In this document: positions 26,188-33,748 of the stretch, piece by piece
Position numbering within the stretch: position 1 is the first letter of the stretch
Layout of the letters: every line of letters begins with the position of its first letter
Assembly: GCA_951828235.1 (NCBI GenBank)
Contig: OX639965.1
Coordinates: 434,001 to 498,000 of the forward strand
Source: an uncultured Gammaproteobacteria bacterium
GTDB lineage: Bacteria; Pseudomonadota; Gammaproteobacteria; Steroidobacterales; Foliamicaceae
Direction: 5' to 3'
Length of the DNA: 64,000 bases
Translations under genes and position numbers: made by a program
Notes under the pieces: model-generated
What the model was told of the DNA's origin: nothing
Database searches by the model: none
The model's input: the letters and a program-made list of their open reading frames with translations, nothing else

Positions 26188-27562
26188 GTTCCGTGTGCTC
26201 CCCGTCCAGTGCCCCGGCCGTCTCTTCGAGCACGGCCACTGCGCGTTCCATTCCCATGAAACGCGATCCCTTTACCAATACCGTCACTTCGGGCTTCAGA
26301 TCTTCTGCCAGCAGCCGGCACAGGTCGTCCACGCCTGACCTCCAGTGGGCGCCGGCGCCGAAGGCCTCCGCGACCTCCCGGCTGTGTACGCCTGCGCAGT
26401 ACAGCCGCTCCACTCCGGCCCGCGACGCCTCTTCGCCGACGCGGCGATGCCATTGCGCCGAATCCTGTCCCAATTCACCCATGTCGCCCACCACCAGCCA
26501 ACGTTCGCCCCGCTGCCCCGCAAGCACGCCTATGGCCGCCGACATGGATGCCGGATTGGCGTTGTAGGAATCATCGATTAGACGCACCCCCGCGCCAGGT
26601 TCATGGACCTGCAGGCGCCCGGAAACCCCCTCATGCGCCGCCAGGCCCACGGCCATCGCGGCAAGGCCGCTGCCGGCCGCGGCGGCCAGCGCGCAGGCCG
26701 CCAGTGCGTTGCGAACATTGTGGGCCCCGATCAATCGGGTCCGCACGGGGGTCACGCCGGCCGGACAATGAAGTTCGAAACTGATCCCACTGTTGATTCC
26801 CGTGGCGTTGCTGGCGCGATAGTCGCCGTCGCCGCCGAACCTCAGGACCGTCCGCTGACCCAGCAGGTCCTGCCAGTAATCGGAAAACGGCGTGCCGGCG
26901 GGAATCACGCCCACGCCGTCCGGCGCCAGGGACGACATCAGCTCGCCCTTCTCGCGGGCGACGTCTTCCACGTCGCCCAGGCCCTCAAGGTGCGCCGGCG
27001 AAGCGTTCAGCAACGCACCGATCGTGGGCTGGGCTATTTCCGTCAGTCTTGCGATATCGCCGGGCCGGCTGGCGCCGAATTCCAGCACGGCGGCATTGTG
27101 CGTATCGGAGAGGTCCAGCAGCGTCAGCGGCAGGCCGATTTCATTGTTGAAACTGCGGCGCGACGCAAGCACCGCCTGCTTGCCCCACTGGGCACGCAGT
27201 ATCGAGGCGGTCAGTTCCTTGACGGTGGTCTTGCCGTTGCTCCCGGTCACTCCGATGACGGGGATTTCGAACCGCTGCCGCCAGGTTCGCGCGCAGTCGG
27301 CAAGCGCGCCGCGAGTGTCCTTGACGATGATCTGGGCAACATCCTCGGGAAGCGGCCGGCTCAGGACCGCGCCGGTAGCGCCGCTGGAAACGGCCGCGGA
27401 CAGAAAGTCCGCGCCGTCGAAACGCTCACCGCGCAGGGCAAAGAACAGGGCGCCGCGCGCCTGTGACCGGCTGTCGATGCTGACGCCCTCGAAATGGCCG
27501 TCGGGACCGAGCAACTTGCCGCCCATGGCGGTTGCCCATTCGGACAGGCTGCCGGCGATCAT
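26180..27562 (-). CDS. murF: UDP-MurNAc-tripeptide--D-Ala-D-Ala ligase
   Basis: Completes the UDP-MurNAc-pentapeptide. 460 residues from ATG 27562, which overlaps the murE stop. The N-terminal substrate domain has [20 protein letters not shown]; the ATP loop is [21 protein letters not shown]; the C-terminal domain shows [18 protein letters not shown], diagnostic of MurF. The frame stays open to 27910 upstream but that stretch lies inside murE in another frame. Confidence 0.96.
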   Translation of the reverse strand: MIAGSLSEWATAMGGKLLGPDGHFEGVSIDSRSQARGALFFALRGERFDGADFLSAAVSSGATGAVLSRPLPEDVAQIIVKDTRGALADCARTWRQRFEIPVIGVTGSNGKTTVKELTASILRAQWGKQAVLASRRSFNNEIGLPLTLLDLSDTHNAAVLEFGASRPGDIARLTEIAQPTIGALLNASPAHLEGLGDVEDVAREKGELMSSLAPDGVGVIPAGTPFSDYWQDLLGQRTVLRFGGDGDYRASNATGINSGISFELHCPAGVTPVRTRLIGAHNVRNALAACALAAAAGSGLAAMAVGLAAHEGVSGRLQVHEPGAGVRLIDDSYNANPASMSAAIGVLAGQRGERWLVVGDMGELGQDSAQWHRRVGEEASRAGVERLYCAGVHSREVAEAFGAGAHWRSGVDDLCRLLAEDLKPEVTVLVKGSRFMGMERAVAVLEETAGALDGEHTEHG

Positions 27563-29052
27563 CCCGCCGCCCCCGGATAACTCGCCAACGCCTCGCGCAC
27601 TACCGAGGCGTCCGAGAACGGCAGTACTCTTCCGCCGCTGACCTGGAAGGCTTCGTGACCCTTGCCTGCCACCAGCACGATGTCTCCCGGCCGTGCAGCG
27701 TGCAGGGCCGCGCGTATCGCCCTGCTGCGGTCCAGCTCCATCACCGCCCGCCCGGAGGCTCCCTCCAGGATCTGCTTGGCAATCTCGCGTGGGTCTTCGC
27801 CCCGCGGGTTGTCCGAGGTGATGAACAACCTGTTGGCCAGCGCGCCGGCAACGCGCCCCATCTCGGCGCGTTTGCCCGCATCGCGTTCTCCGCCGCATCC
27901 CATGACGCACCAGAGGCGGTGCGGCTTGCGGTCCCGCAATTCGCCGAGGACCGCCCCCAGCGCATCGGGCGTGTGCGCATAATCCACGAACGCGTCCGGC
28001 AAGGCGCCGCCGCCGAAATGCTGCATGCGTCCCGGCGGCGGGGGACAGTTCGCCAGGGCGCGCGCGGCATCCTCGCTGTCCACGCCCAGGGCCCGCAGCA
28101 GTCCGAAGGCAAGGGCCAGGTTGGCGCCGTTGAAGCAGCCATGAAGCCGGCTCTTCAACCTGAACCGGGCAGTGCCCTCGGCAAGTTCCAGGCGCAGGCC
28201 CCCGGCATCAGCTTGCGAGCGCCGCAGCGAAATGTCGGCCGGATTGACGCCTTCGCATGCAACGCGCAGAGCAGTGCCGGAGAAATGTTCCGCCAGACCG
28301 GCGCCAAAGGGGTCGTCGACGTTGATCACCGCCGCCCGCGGTTGATGCTCGACGAACAGCCGCCTCTTGGCGCTGCCGTAGGCATCGGAATCGCCGTGAT
28401 AGTCGAGGTGGTCCCGCCCAAGCTGGGTAAACCCCGCAAGCCGCACGCGCAAGCCGCTGATGCGGTCCTGGTCCAGCGCCTGGGAGGACACTTCAAGAAA
28501 CACGTGTTCTACGCCGTTATCGGCCAGGACCCGCAGCCGCCGGTGCAATTCATCCGGGTCGGGTGTGGTCATCGCGGAAGGCCACAGCTTGGGAGGGGGA
28601 CCCCAACCCAGAGTGCCCATGGCGGCCGCGGGTCGGCCAAAAAAACTCATTGCGTACGCGGCCAGCCAGGCCACGGTCGTCTTGCCGTTGGTGCCGGTAA
28701 CGCAGTTCACCGCGAGGCTGTCCGAGGGTCGCCCGTAGTAGGCGTCGGCAACCAGTCCGACCTTGCGCCGCAAGGCCGGCACGGCAAACCCGGCAACCTC
28801 GTCCGGCAGCGATGGCTCGGCCATGCCCTCGCCCGGTTCCCAGGCGACGGCAACCGCGCCGCGTTTCAGTGCCTGGGGCAGAAACTCGAGGCCGTGGCGT
28901 GCGCCGGCGCAGGCCAGGAAGAGTCCCCCGGACACGACCCGGTCGCTGTGCATGGCCAGGCCGCGAACGCCGATGGCCGGCGCCTCGGCGCCGACCGTCG
29001 CGAACAGCCGGCTCAGTTGCTCCGTGCCGCCACTGGCGCCGGCGTCGCTCAT
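27559..29052 (-). CDS. murE: UDP-MurNAc-L-Ala-D-Glu--2,6-diaminopimelate ligase
   Basis: Adds the third stem residue. 497 residues. The ATP loop is CVTGTNGKTTVAWL and the Mur His motif GRDHLDYHG. The DNPRGEDP motif indicates meso-diaminopimelate rather than lysine as substrate, as expected for a Gram-negative. Small departures from consensus include FTQLGRDH (often FTNLSRDH) and GCGGERD (often GCGGDRD). Overlaps ftsI and murF by four bases each. Confidence 0.96.
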   Translation of the reverse strand: MSDAGASGGTEQLSRLFATVGAEAPAIGVRGLAMHSDRVVSGGLFLACAGARHGLEFLPQALKRGAVAVAWEPGEGMAEPSLPDEVAGFAVPALRRKVGLVADAYYGRPSDSLAVNCVTGTNGKTTVAWLAAYAMSFFGRPAAAMGTLGWGPPPKLWPSAMTTPDPDELHRRLRVLADNGVEHVFLEVSSQALDQDRISGLRVRLAGFTQLGRDHLDYHGDSDAYGSAKRRLFVEHQPRAAVINVDDPFGAGLAEHFSGTALRVACEGVNPADISLRRSQADAGGLRLELAEGTARFRLKSRLHGCFNGANLALAFGLLRALGVDSEDAARALANCPPPPGRMQHFGGGALPDAFVDYAHTPDALGAVLGELRDRKPHRLWCVMGCGGERDAGKRAEMGRVAGALANRLFITSDNPRGEDPREIAKQILEGASGRAVMELDRSRAIRAALHAARPGDIVLVAGKGHEAFQVSGGRVLPFSDASVVREALASYPGAAG

Positions 29053-30758
29053 CGCGCCGCCACCAGTGTGCGGCCGGCCTGTGGAACATCGTCCATGGGC
29101 GCACCGACCAGCCTCAGCGCGCCGGCGACGACGCGGGAAAAAACCGGGGCGGCCACCTGCCCGCCGAAATATCCGTTAGCGGATGGGTCGTCAATCACGA
29201 CCACCGCGACCACGCGCGGCCTGGATGCCGGCGCAAATCCGACGAAAAGGGCCGTATGCCGTTCCGAGTCGTAACCTTCGGGGCCGAGCTTTTCTGTCGT
29301 TCCCGTCTTGCCCGCCACCCGGTAGCCCGGCACCCGCGCCGCGGTCGCAGTGCCTCCGGGGCCGAGCGGCTGTTCCAGCAATTCCGTCATCAACGCGGCC
29401 GTGTGCGCCGAAAGCACGCGCACTCCGCCCGGCCGGTCCTCGGTGCGTATCAGGCTTACCGGAAGCGTCCTTCCACCGGTTGCCAACACCGCATAAGCGC
29501 GGGCCAACTGCAGGGCCGTGACGGCAAGGCCGTAGCCATACGCCATGACCGCCTGGTCCACCGGCTTCCAGTACTTGTAGTTGTCCAGCGATCCGTCGGC
29601 CTCGCCCGGGAACCCGCTTTCCGTGGCCCGGCCGAAGCCCACGCCGGTCAGCGTTTCCCAGAATCGATGGGGCTCCAGCTTCATGGCCACGGTCGTCGCG
29701 CCTACCTGACTGGAACGGCGCAACAGGGTGGCCAGGTCAATCACTCCCAGCGGAGTGCGATCCCTGATGATCTTCGATCCCACCCGAATATGGCCGGGCC
29801 CGGTATCGATCGGCTCGCCAGGCGTCCAGGCGCCGCTCTCCAGCGCGGCCGCCACGACCAGAGGCTTGATGGTGGAGCCCGGCTCGAACAGGTCCAGGGC
29901 CGCGCGATTGCGGTAATTGCCGGGCCGAAGCCGCCCCCGGTCGTTGGGGTTGAACGAAGGCTGGCTCACCATGGCCAGCACGTCGCCGGTCCACGCGTCC
30001 AGCATTACGATCGAGCCCGAGCGCGCATTGTGGTGCTCGACCGCTTCCTTGAGTTCGGAATGCGCGAGGTACTGGATCCTCAGGTCCAGCCCCAGCCGCA
30101 GGTCGCGCCCGCGCTCCAGCGGGCTGATGCCCGCTATGTCGCGCACGTGGCGGCCAAGCCGATCGCGAACGACCTGCTTGCGTCCGTCTCTTCCCTTCAG
30201 CCAGGAATCGAATGCAAGTTCCAGGCCTTCCTGGCCGTTTTCGTCAATGCCGGCGAATCCCACCAGGTGCCCGGCGATTTCCCCGGCCGGGTAGTAGCGG
30301 CGGTACTCCCTGCGCAGCTGCAGTCCCGGCGCCTTGAGATCCAGCACGGCCTGCGAGCGGCTGGGGGGCAAACCGCGTTTCAGCCACACGAATTCACGTC
30401 CCCGGGCGCGCTCGATCCTTTCCGCAAGCTGTCCGGCCGTGCCGCCGAAAACCTGGGCAAGTCGCGGCAGGTAGGGGCGCAACTTCTCCAGGCTGTCCGG
30501 ATGGACCCAGAAGCTGTCTACGGGAGCGCTTACCGCCAGGGGCTGACCGTTGCGATCCAGGATGCGTCCGCGTCGGGCCACGATCTTTGCTTCCATAACC
30601 TGTTGCGCATCCGCCCGCGACTCCAGGAACTCGCTTTCCAGCAATTGCAACTGCACGGCACGGCCCGCGAGGAACAGTGTCGAGACCGCCAGGGCCGCCG
30701 CGCAAACGGCGAAGCGGATCCGGAAACCGCGCGGCACGGCCTGAGCGCGTCTGCCCAA
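29049..30758 (-). CDS. ftsI: Septal transpeptidase FtsI (PBP3)
   Basis: Class B penicillin-binding protein that crosslinks septal peptidoglycan. 569 residues: short cytoplasmic N-terminus, one membrane anchor (residues about 14-33), PBP dimer domain with RGRILDRNGQPLAVS, and transpeptidase domain. The active-site serine is S295 in EPGSTIKP and the KTG triad is K484-T485-G486. The second motif, normally SxN, is S349-S350-Q351. Start ATG 30758 is three bases after ftsL. Confidence 0.96.
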   Translation of the reverse strand: MGRRAQAVPRGFRIRFAVCAAALAVSTLFLAGRAVQLQLLESEFLESRADAQQVMEAKIVARRGRILDRNGQPLAVSAPVDSFWVHPDSLEKLRPYLPRLAQVFGGTAGQLAERIERARGREFVWLKRGLPPSRSQAVLDLKAPGLQLRREYRRYYPAGEIAGHLVGFAGIDENGQEGLELAFDSWLKGRDGRKQVVRDRLGRHVRDIAGISPLERGRDLRLGLDLRIQYLAHSELKEAVEHHNARSGSIVMLDAWTGDVLAMVSQPSFNPNDRGRLRPGNYRNRAALDLFEPGSTIKPLVVAAALESGAWTPGEPIDTGPGHIRVGSKIIRDRTPLGVIDLATLLRRSSQVGATTVAMKLEPHRFWETLTGVGFGRATESGFPGEADGSLDNYKYWKPVDQAVMAYGYGLAVTALQLARAYAVLATGGRTLPVSLIRTEDRPGGVRVLSAHTAALMTELLEQPLGPGGTATAARVPGYRVAGKTGTTEKLGPEGYDSERHTALFVGFAPASRPRVVAVVVIDDPSANGYFGGQVAAPVFSRVVAGALRLVGAPMDDVPQAGRTLVAAR

Positions 30759-30761
30759 GGC

Positions 30762-31085
30762 TTACCTGCTCCCCGCACCCGTCCCGGGCAAGGCGGAATC
30801 CGCCGATTGCACCTGCAGGAACACGATGTCGTGCCTTTCGGGACGCCGCATGGCCAGGCGTTCGCTCGCCTCGCGGTCGATACGGCGGTACCCCGTCCAG
30901 GTCGCGCGCTCAAGCTGCAACGCGCCCCATTCCACTTCAAGTTGGTCCCGCTCCCCTATGAGGTTCTGCATCGCCTGGAATTTCGCCCTGTGCTCATGGC
31001 GCGCGTAGGTGAGAAGAATGCCGCTTGCCAGCGTTGCAAACGCGAGGCCCAGCAGCAGCCAGGAGGAATAACGCCCGGTATTCAC
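30762..31085 (-). CDS. ftsL: Cell division protein FtsL
   Basis: A 107-residue bitopic protein that forms the FtsQLB complex. From GTG 31085: short N-terminus (VNTGRYSS), one membrane segment (WLLLGLAFATLASGILLTY), then a coiled-coil (FQAMQNLIGERDQLEVEWGALQLE) and the conserved REASERLAMRRPE region. The GTG overlaps the rsmH stop as GTGA. The frame is open further upstream, but that part is rsmH in another frame. Its place between rsmH and ftsI makes the call secure despite low sequence conservation. Confidence 0.92.
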   Translation of the reverse strand: MNTGRYSSWLLLGLAFATLASGILLTYARHEHRAKFQAMQNLIGERDQLEVEWGALQLERATWTGYRRIDREASERLAMRRPERHDIVFLQVQSADSALPGTGAGSR

Positions 31086-32029
31086 TGTTCGCCGAGGCCC
31101 GTCAAACGCTCGGCGACGCGCAGGCGGGCGCTTCGGGCGCGCGGGTTGCGCCGGCTCTCGGCGCGGCCGCAACGCTGCATCCCGCCTACGAGCCTGAGTA
31201 AAGGCCCGGCTGCCGAGGGGACAGACGGCAGCCGGGCAAGCGGAGGAGGCAAGCGCGAAGCATTGCGCATGAAGCGCTTCACGATGCGGTCCTCCAGGGA
31301 GTGGAAGGCGACAACGCACAGGCGGCCTTGCGGACGCAGGATTCCAACAGCCTGCGGCAGCGCGTCCTCGAGAGCCTCGAGTTCGGCGTTCACCTGTATG
31401 CGTAAGGCCATAAAAGTTCGGGTGGCGGGATGAATCCCGGACCTTGAGTTTCGCGCGACGGAGCCCACCAGCCGCGCCAGGCCGGAGCAGCTGGATACCG
31501 GCCGGTTTCGGCAGATCGCATCGGCGATCCGGCGTGCCTGAGGCTCTTCGCCGTAGCTTCGGATTACCCGCGCGATTTCGCTTGGGGGCGCGCTGTTCAG
31601 CCACTCGGCGGCGCTACGGCCCTCGGTGGGATTCATTCGCATATCCAGCGGCCCATCGGAACGCAGGCTGAAGCCGCGGTCCGGCTCGGTGAGTTGCGGT
31701 AGCGAAACCCCGAGGTCGAAAAGGATTCCGTGGACCCCGCCCCGCCAGCCCCTGCGTTCGATCGATTGGGCGAGGTAGCGGAAATTCCCGTGCTCGATCG
31801 AAAACCTGGGATCCTCTTGCTCAAGCGCCTGGCCGGACCGGACGGCTTGCGGGTCGCAGTCCAGTGCATGCAGGCGTCCGCTTGCGCCAAGACCCGCAAG
31901 AATCGCCCGGCTGTGCCCGCCGCGGCCGTAGGTCGCGTCCACATAGCGGCCATTGGGATCGAGCGCCAGTCCGCGAAGCGTTTCCTCCAACAGCGCGGGT
32001 TCATGCTCAAGCGCTCCGTCCGCACTCAA
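31082..32029 (-). CDS. rsmH: 16S rRNA (cytosine(1402)-N(4))-methyltransferase RsmH
   Basis: SAM-dependent methyltransferase acting on 16S rRNA C1402 (formerly MraW). 315 residues from TTG 32029, overlapping the mraZ stop as TTGA; the family is about 313 residues. It begins EHEPALLEETLRGL, followed by the SAM loop YVDATYGRGGHSRAIL, then FDLGVSLPQLTEPDRGFSLR and VVAFHSLEDRIVKRFM. The longer ATG frame to 32113 would run into mraZ and add unmatched residues, so the TTG is preferred. Confidence 0.93.
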   Translation of the reverse strand: MSADGALEHEPALLEETLRGLALDPNGRYVDATYGRGGHSRAILAGLGASGRLHALDCDPQAVRSGQALEQEDPRFSIEHGNFRYLAQSIERRGWRGGVHGILFDLGVSLPQLTEPDRGFSLRSDGPLDMRMNPTEGRSAAEWLNSAPPSEIARVIRSYGEEPQARRIADAICRNRPVSSCSGLARLVGSVARNSRSGIHPATRTFMALRIQVNAELEALEDALPQAVGILRPQGRLCVVAFHSLEDRIVKRFMRNASRLPPPLARLPSVPSAAGPLLRLVGGMQRCGRAESRRNPRARSARLRVAERLTGLGEQ

Positions 32030-32454
32030 AGTTGCACGCCGCTCAAGGCTGCGTCCATGGCCTCGCTGGTGCTGACTTCCAGAGCCCTCTCGCGCCATCG
32101 GGCCGCATCCCACAATTCAAAACTGCGCCCGAGGGCCAGCAACGTGGCCTGGCGCTGAAGATCGCAGTAGTCCCTGAGGACCGGAGGCACGCGCAAGCGT
32201 CCGGCTGCATCCAGCATCACCTCGCTGGCGTACCCCACTATCAGCCTTTCCGCGTCCCGGCCACCCTTCCGCCCGGTCACATCGGCCTTGACTTTGGCAA
32301 AATCCTCCGGCAGATAGATGAGCACGCACCGGTCGGGGTGAACCGTGCAGATTACGCGCCCGTCACTGGCCTCGGCGACGCCCTGCCGGTAGCGGGCCGG
32401 AACGCCGAACCTTCCCTTGGTATCCAGGGTGACATTCGCCGGGCCTTGAAACAT
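32026..32454 (-). CDS. mraZ: Transcriptional regulator MraZ
   Basis: A 142-residue protein with two SpoVT/AbrB-like domains; it forms a ring and represses its own dcw promoter. The two DxxGR-type motifs are visible: VTLDTKGRFGVPARYRQ and VMLDAAGRLRVPPVLRD. First gene of the 17.5-kb dcw run. Upstream it has the TGGG repeats MraZ binds, so autoregulation is very likely here. Confidence 0.96.
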   Translation of the reverse strand: MFQGPANVTLDTKGRFGVPARYRQGVAEASDGRVICTVHPDRCVLIYLPEDFAKVKADVTGRKGGRDAERLIVGYASEVMLDAAGRLRVPPVLRDYCDLQRQATLLALGRSFELWDAARWRERALEVSTSEAMDAALSGVQL

Positions 32455-32468
32455 GTCCTATCCGCGTA

Positions 32469-32503
32469 GACCACAATCTCCCACAGACTCCCACTATACC
32501 CCA
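32469..32503 (-). promoter_or_regulatory. MraZ operator, TGGG repeats at 10-bp spacing
   Basis: Read on the minus strand, TGGGG (32503-32499), TGGGA (32493-32489) and TGGGA (32483-32479) are each separated by five bases, followed by a degenerate TGGTC (32473-32469). The exact 10-bp period places all boxes on one helix face. This is the MraZ-box arrangement known from E. coli and other bacteria, and it overlaps the -10 element. Confidence 0.88.
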
Positions 32504-32520
32504 ATTTAGTGCAATCGCAA
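32493..32520 (-). promoter_or_regulatory. dcw (mra) promoter
   Basis: Minus strand TTGCGA (32520-32515), 16-base spacer, TATAGT (32498-32493), about 39 bases before the mraZ ATG. MraZ boxes overlap the -10 and the transcription start, consistent with repression. Confidence 0.7.
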
Positions 32521-32524
32521 GCAT

Positions 32525-32585
32525 CCACAGGGGTCTTCCGCCACAGGGGTCTTTCGTTGACGGAGCAATCCCCCGGATGCAATAT
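32525..32585 (+). promoter_or_regulatory. Candidate ligAB promoter with upstream tandem repeat
   Basis: TTGACG (32557-32562) and CAATAT (32580-32585) are 17 bases apart, about 45 bases before the ligA ATG. Just upstream, the 13-mer CCACAGGGGTCTT occurs twice (32525-32537 and 32541-32553) with a 16-bp period, a possible activator or repressor site. The promoter is divergent from the mraZ promoter, with the two -35 regions about 36 bases apart. Confidence 0.5.
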
Positions 32586-32630
32586 CGGTACGGAGGCATT
32601 CGATGTCGCCTCCCCTGCCCGAGGCGCCGC

Positions 32631-32933
32631 ATGAGTCTCTACTACCTGCAGAAACTGATTTTCCATTTGAACCGGAACGAGCATGTCCGGCAGCGATACG
32701 AGAAAGATTTCGAGGAACTGATCGCGGACTATCCCCTGAACGAGGACGAGAGGAAGGCCCTGCGCGAGCCTGACATCGGGTTGCTTTATGTCATGGGCGT
32801 GAACGGTCAACTGCTCATGCACTACGCAGCCCTGCGCGGCTATGAGTGGGACGAATACCTTCAGGCCATGCGCGATGGCGTTGAACGGCACGGCCCGGTT
32901 CGGTCGGGCCTGTATGCCATGACCGAAACATGA
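32631..32933 (+). CDS. LigA-type small subunit of an extradiol ring-cleavage dioxygenase
   Basis: A 100-residue all-helical protein from ATG 32631 (MSLYYLQKLIFHLNRN), preceded by a GAGG site. It matches the LigA domain: YEKDFEELIADYPLNEDERKALREPDIGLLYVMGVNGQLL. In protocatechuate 4,5-dioxygenase the LigA subunit lids the active site of LigB. The stop overlaps the ligB start as ATGA. An earlier in-frame ATG at 32577 precedes the family start and is unlikely. Confidence 0.85.
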   Translation: MSLYYLQKLIFHLNRNEHVRQRYEKDFEELIADYPLNEDERKALREPDIGLLYVMGVNGQLLMHYAALRGYEWDEYLQAMRDGVERHGPVRSGLYAMTET

Positions 32934-33748
32934 GCCTCGTCTTCGCCGGCGTGTGCAGTCATGCACCCGGGATTACCGGACGCTACGAGCGAGCCGACAA
33001 GACGCTGCGGGAGGGCTTCCATGACCACATGCACGCCATGCGCCGGCGCCTGGAAGCGGCCCGGCCGGACGCGCTGATCGTCGTCGCGGCGGAGCATTTC
33101 GCCAACTTCTTCATGGACAACATGCCGGCCTACTGTCTGGGAATGGCCGACGGCTATGAAGGCCCGGTCGAGGACGAAGAATGGCTGGGCATAGCCAGGG
33201 CCCGAATCCCCGGCAACGCCGGTCTCGCCGAGCGGCTGGTCGGCGCGGTCCTGAACGACGTTGACGTGAGTTATGCGCAGGAGTGGAAATTCGATCACGG
33301 CGTGATGGTTCCGCTCCGCTTTCTTACGCCCCGCTACGACCTTCCCGTGATTCCCGCCAACATCAACTGCCAGGGCCCGCCGCTTACGCCCCTGAAACGC
33401 GCCTGGAAATTCGGCGAGAGCCTTCGCCGGGCCTGCGATGCCCAGCCTGAAAGGATCGCCCTGATCGGCACCGGCGGGCTGTCGCACTGGCCGTGCACGC
33501 CCGACTCGGGCAAAATCAACGAGGCTTGGGACCGCGAATTCCTGGAGCGCTGGGTCCGGGACGACTACGGCGGCTTGACCGGCTACAGCGACGCGGAGAC
33601 CTACCGGGAAGCGGGCCAGGGAGGATTTGAAATACGCACCTTCGTCTGCGTGGCGGGCGCCACGGCCGGAAGCCCGCGGGAAGTGCTGTTTTACGCGCCA
33701 ATACCGGCATTTGCCGTCGGCTGTACCGTGGGCGTCGTGCAGCTTTAG
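32930..33748 (+). CDS. LigB-type class III extradiol dioxygenase catalytic subunit
   Basis: A 272-residue non-heme Fe(II) ring-cleavage dioxygenase. Ligand candidates H11 (VCSHAPG) and H56 (AAEHFANFF), a late Glu in GGFEIRTFVCVAGA, and the catalytic His in GTGGLSHWP (H186) match protocatechuate 4,5-dioxygenase and gallate dioxygenase. The segment GKINEAWDREFLERW is also typical. With LigA it likely opens a catechol-type aromatic ring; the substrate cannot be read from sequence. No other catabolic genes adjoin it, so its pathway is unclear. Confidence 0.87.
   Translation: MSLVFAGVCSHAPGITGRYERADKTLREGFHDHMHAMRRRLEAARPDALIVVAAEHFANFFMDNMPAYCLGMADGYEGPVEDEEWLGIARARIPGNAGLAERLVGAVLNDVDVSYAQEWKFDHGVMVPLRFLTPRYDLPVIPANINCQGPPLTPLKRAWKFGESLRRACDAQPERIALIGTGGLSHWPCTPDSGKINEAWDREFLERWVRDDYGGLTGYSDAETYREAGQGGFEIRTFVCVAGATAGSPREVLFYAPIPAFAVGCTVGVVQL

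Noticed and set aside
27563..27910. Apparent extension of MurF into murE
   Set aside because: Frame is open only because of GC content; MurF starts at 27562 with its conserved N-terminus.
28812..31433. Long plus-strand open frame of 873 codons
   Set aside because: Antisense to murE, ftsI, ftsL and rsmH; high GC keeps it open. Arg/Pro-rich with no family likeness.
31086..31604. Apparent 173-codon N-terminal extension of FtsL
   Set aside because: It is rsmH in another frame; the GTG at 31085 with GTGA overlap gives a standard FtsL.
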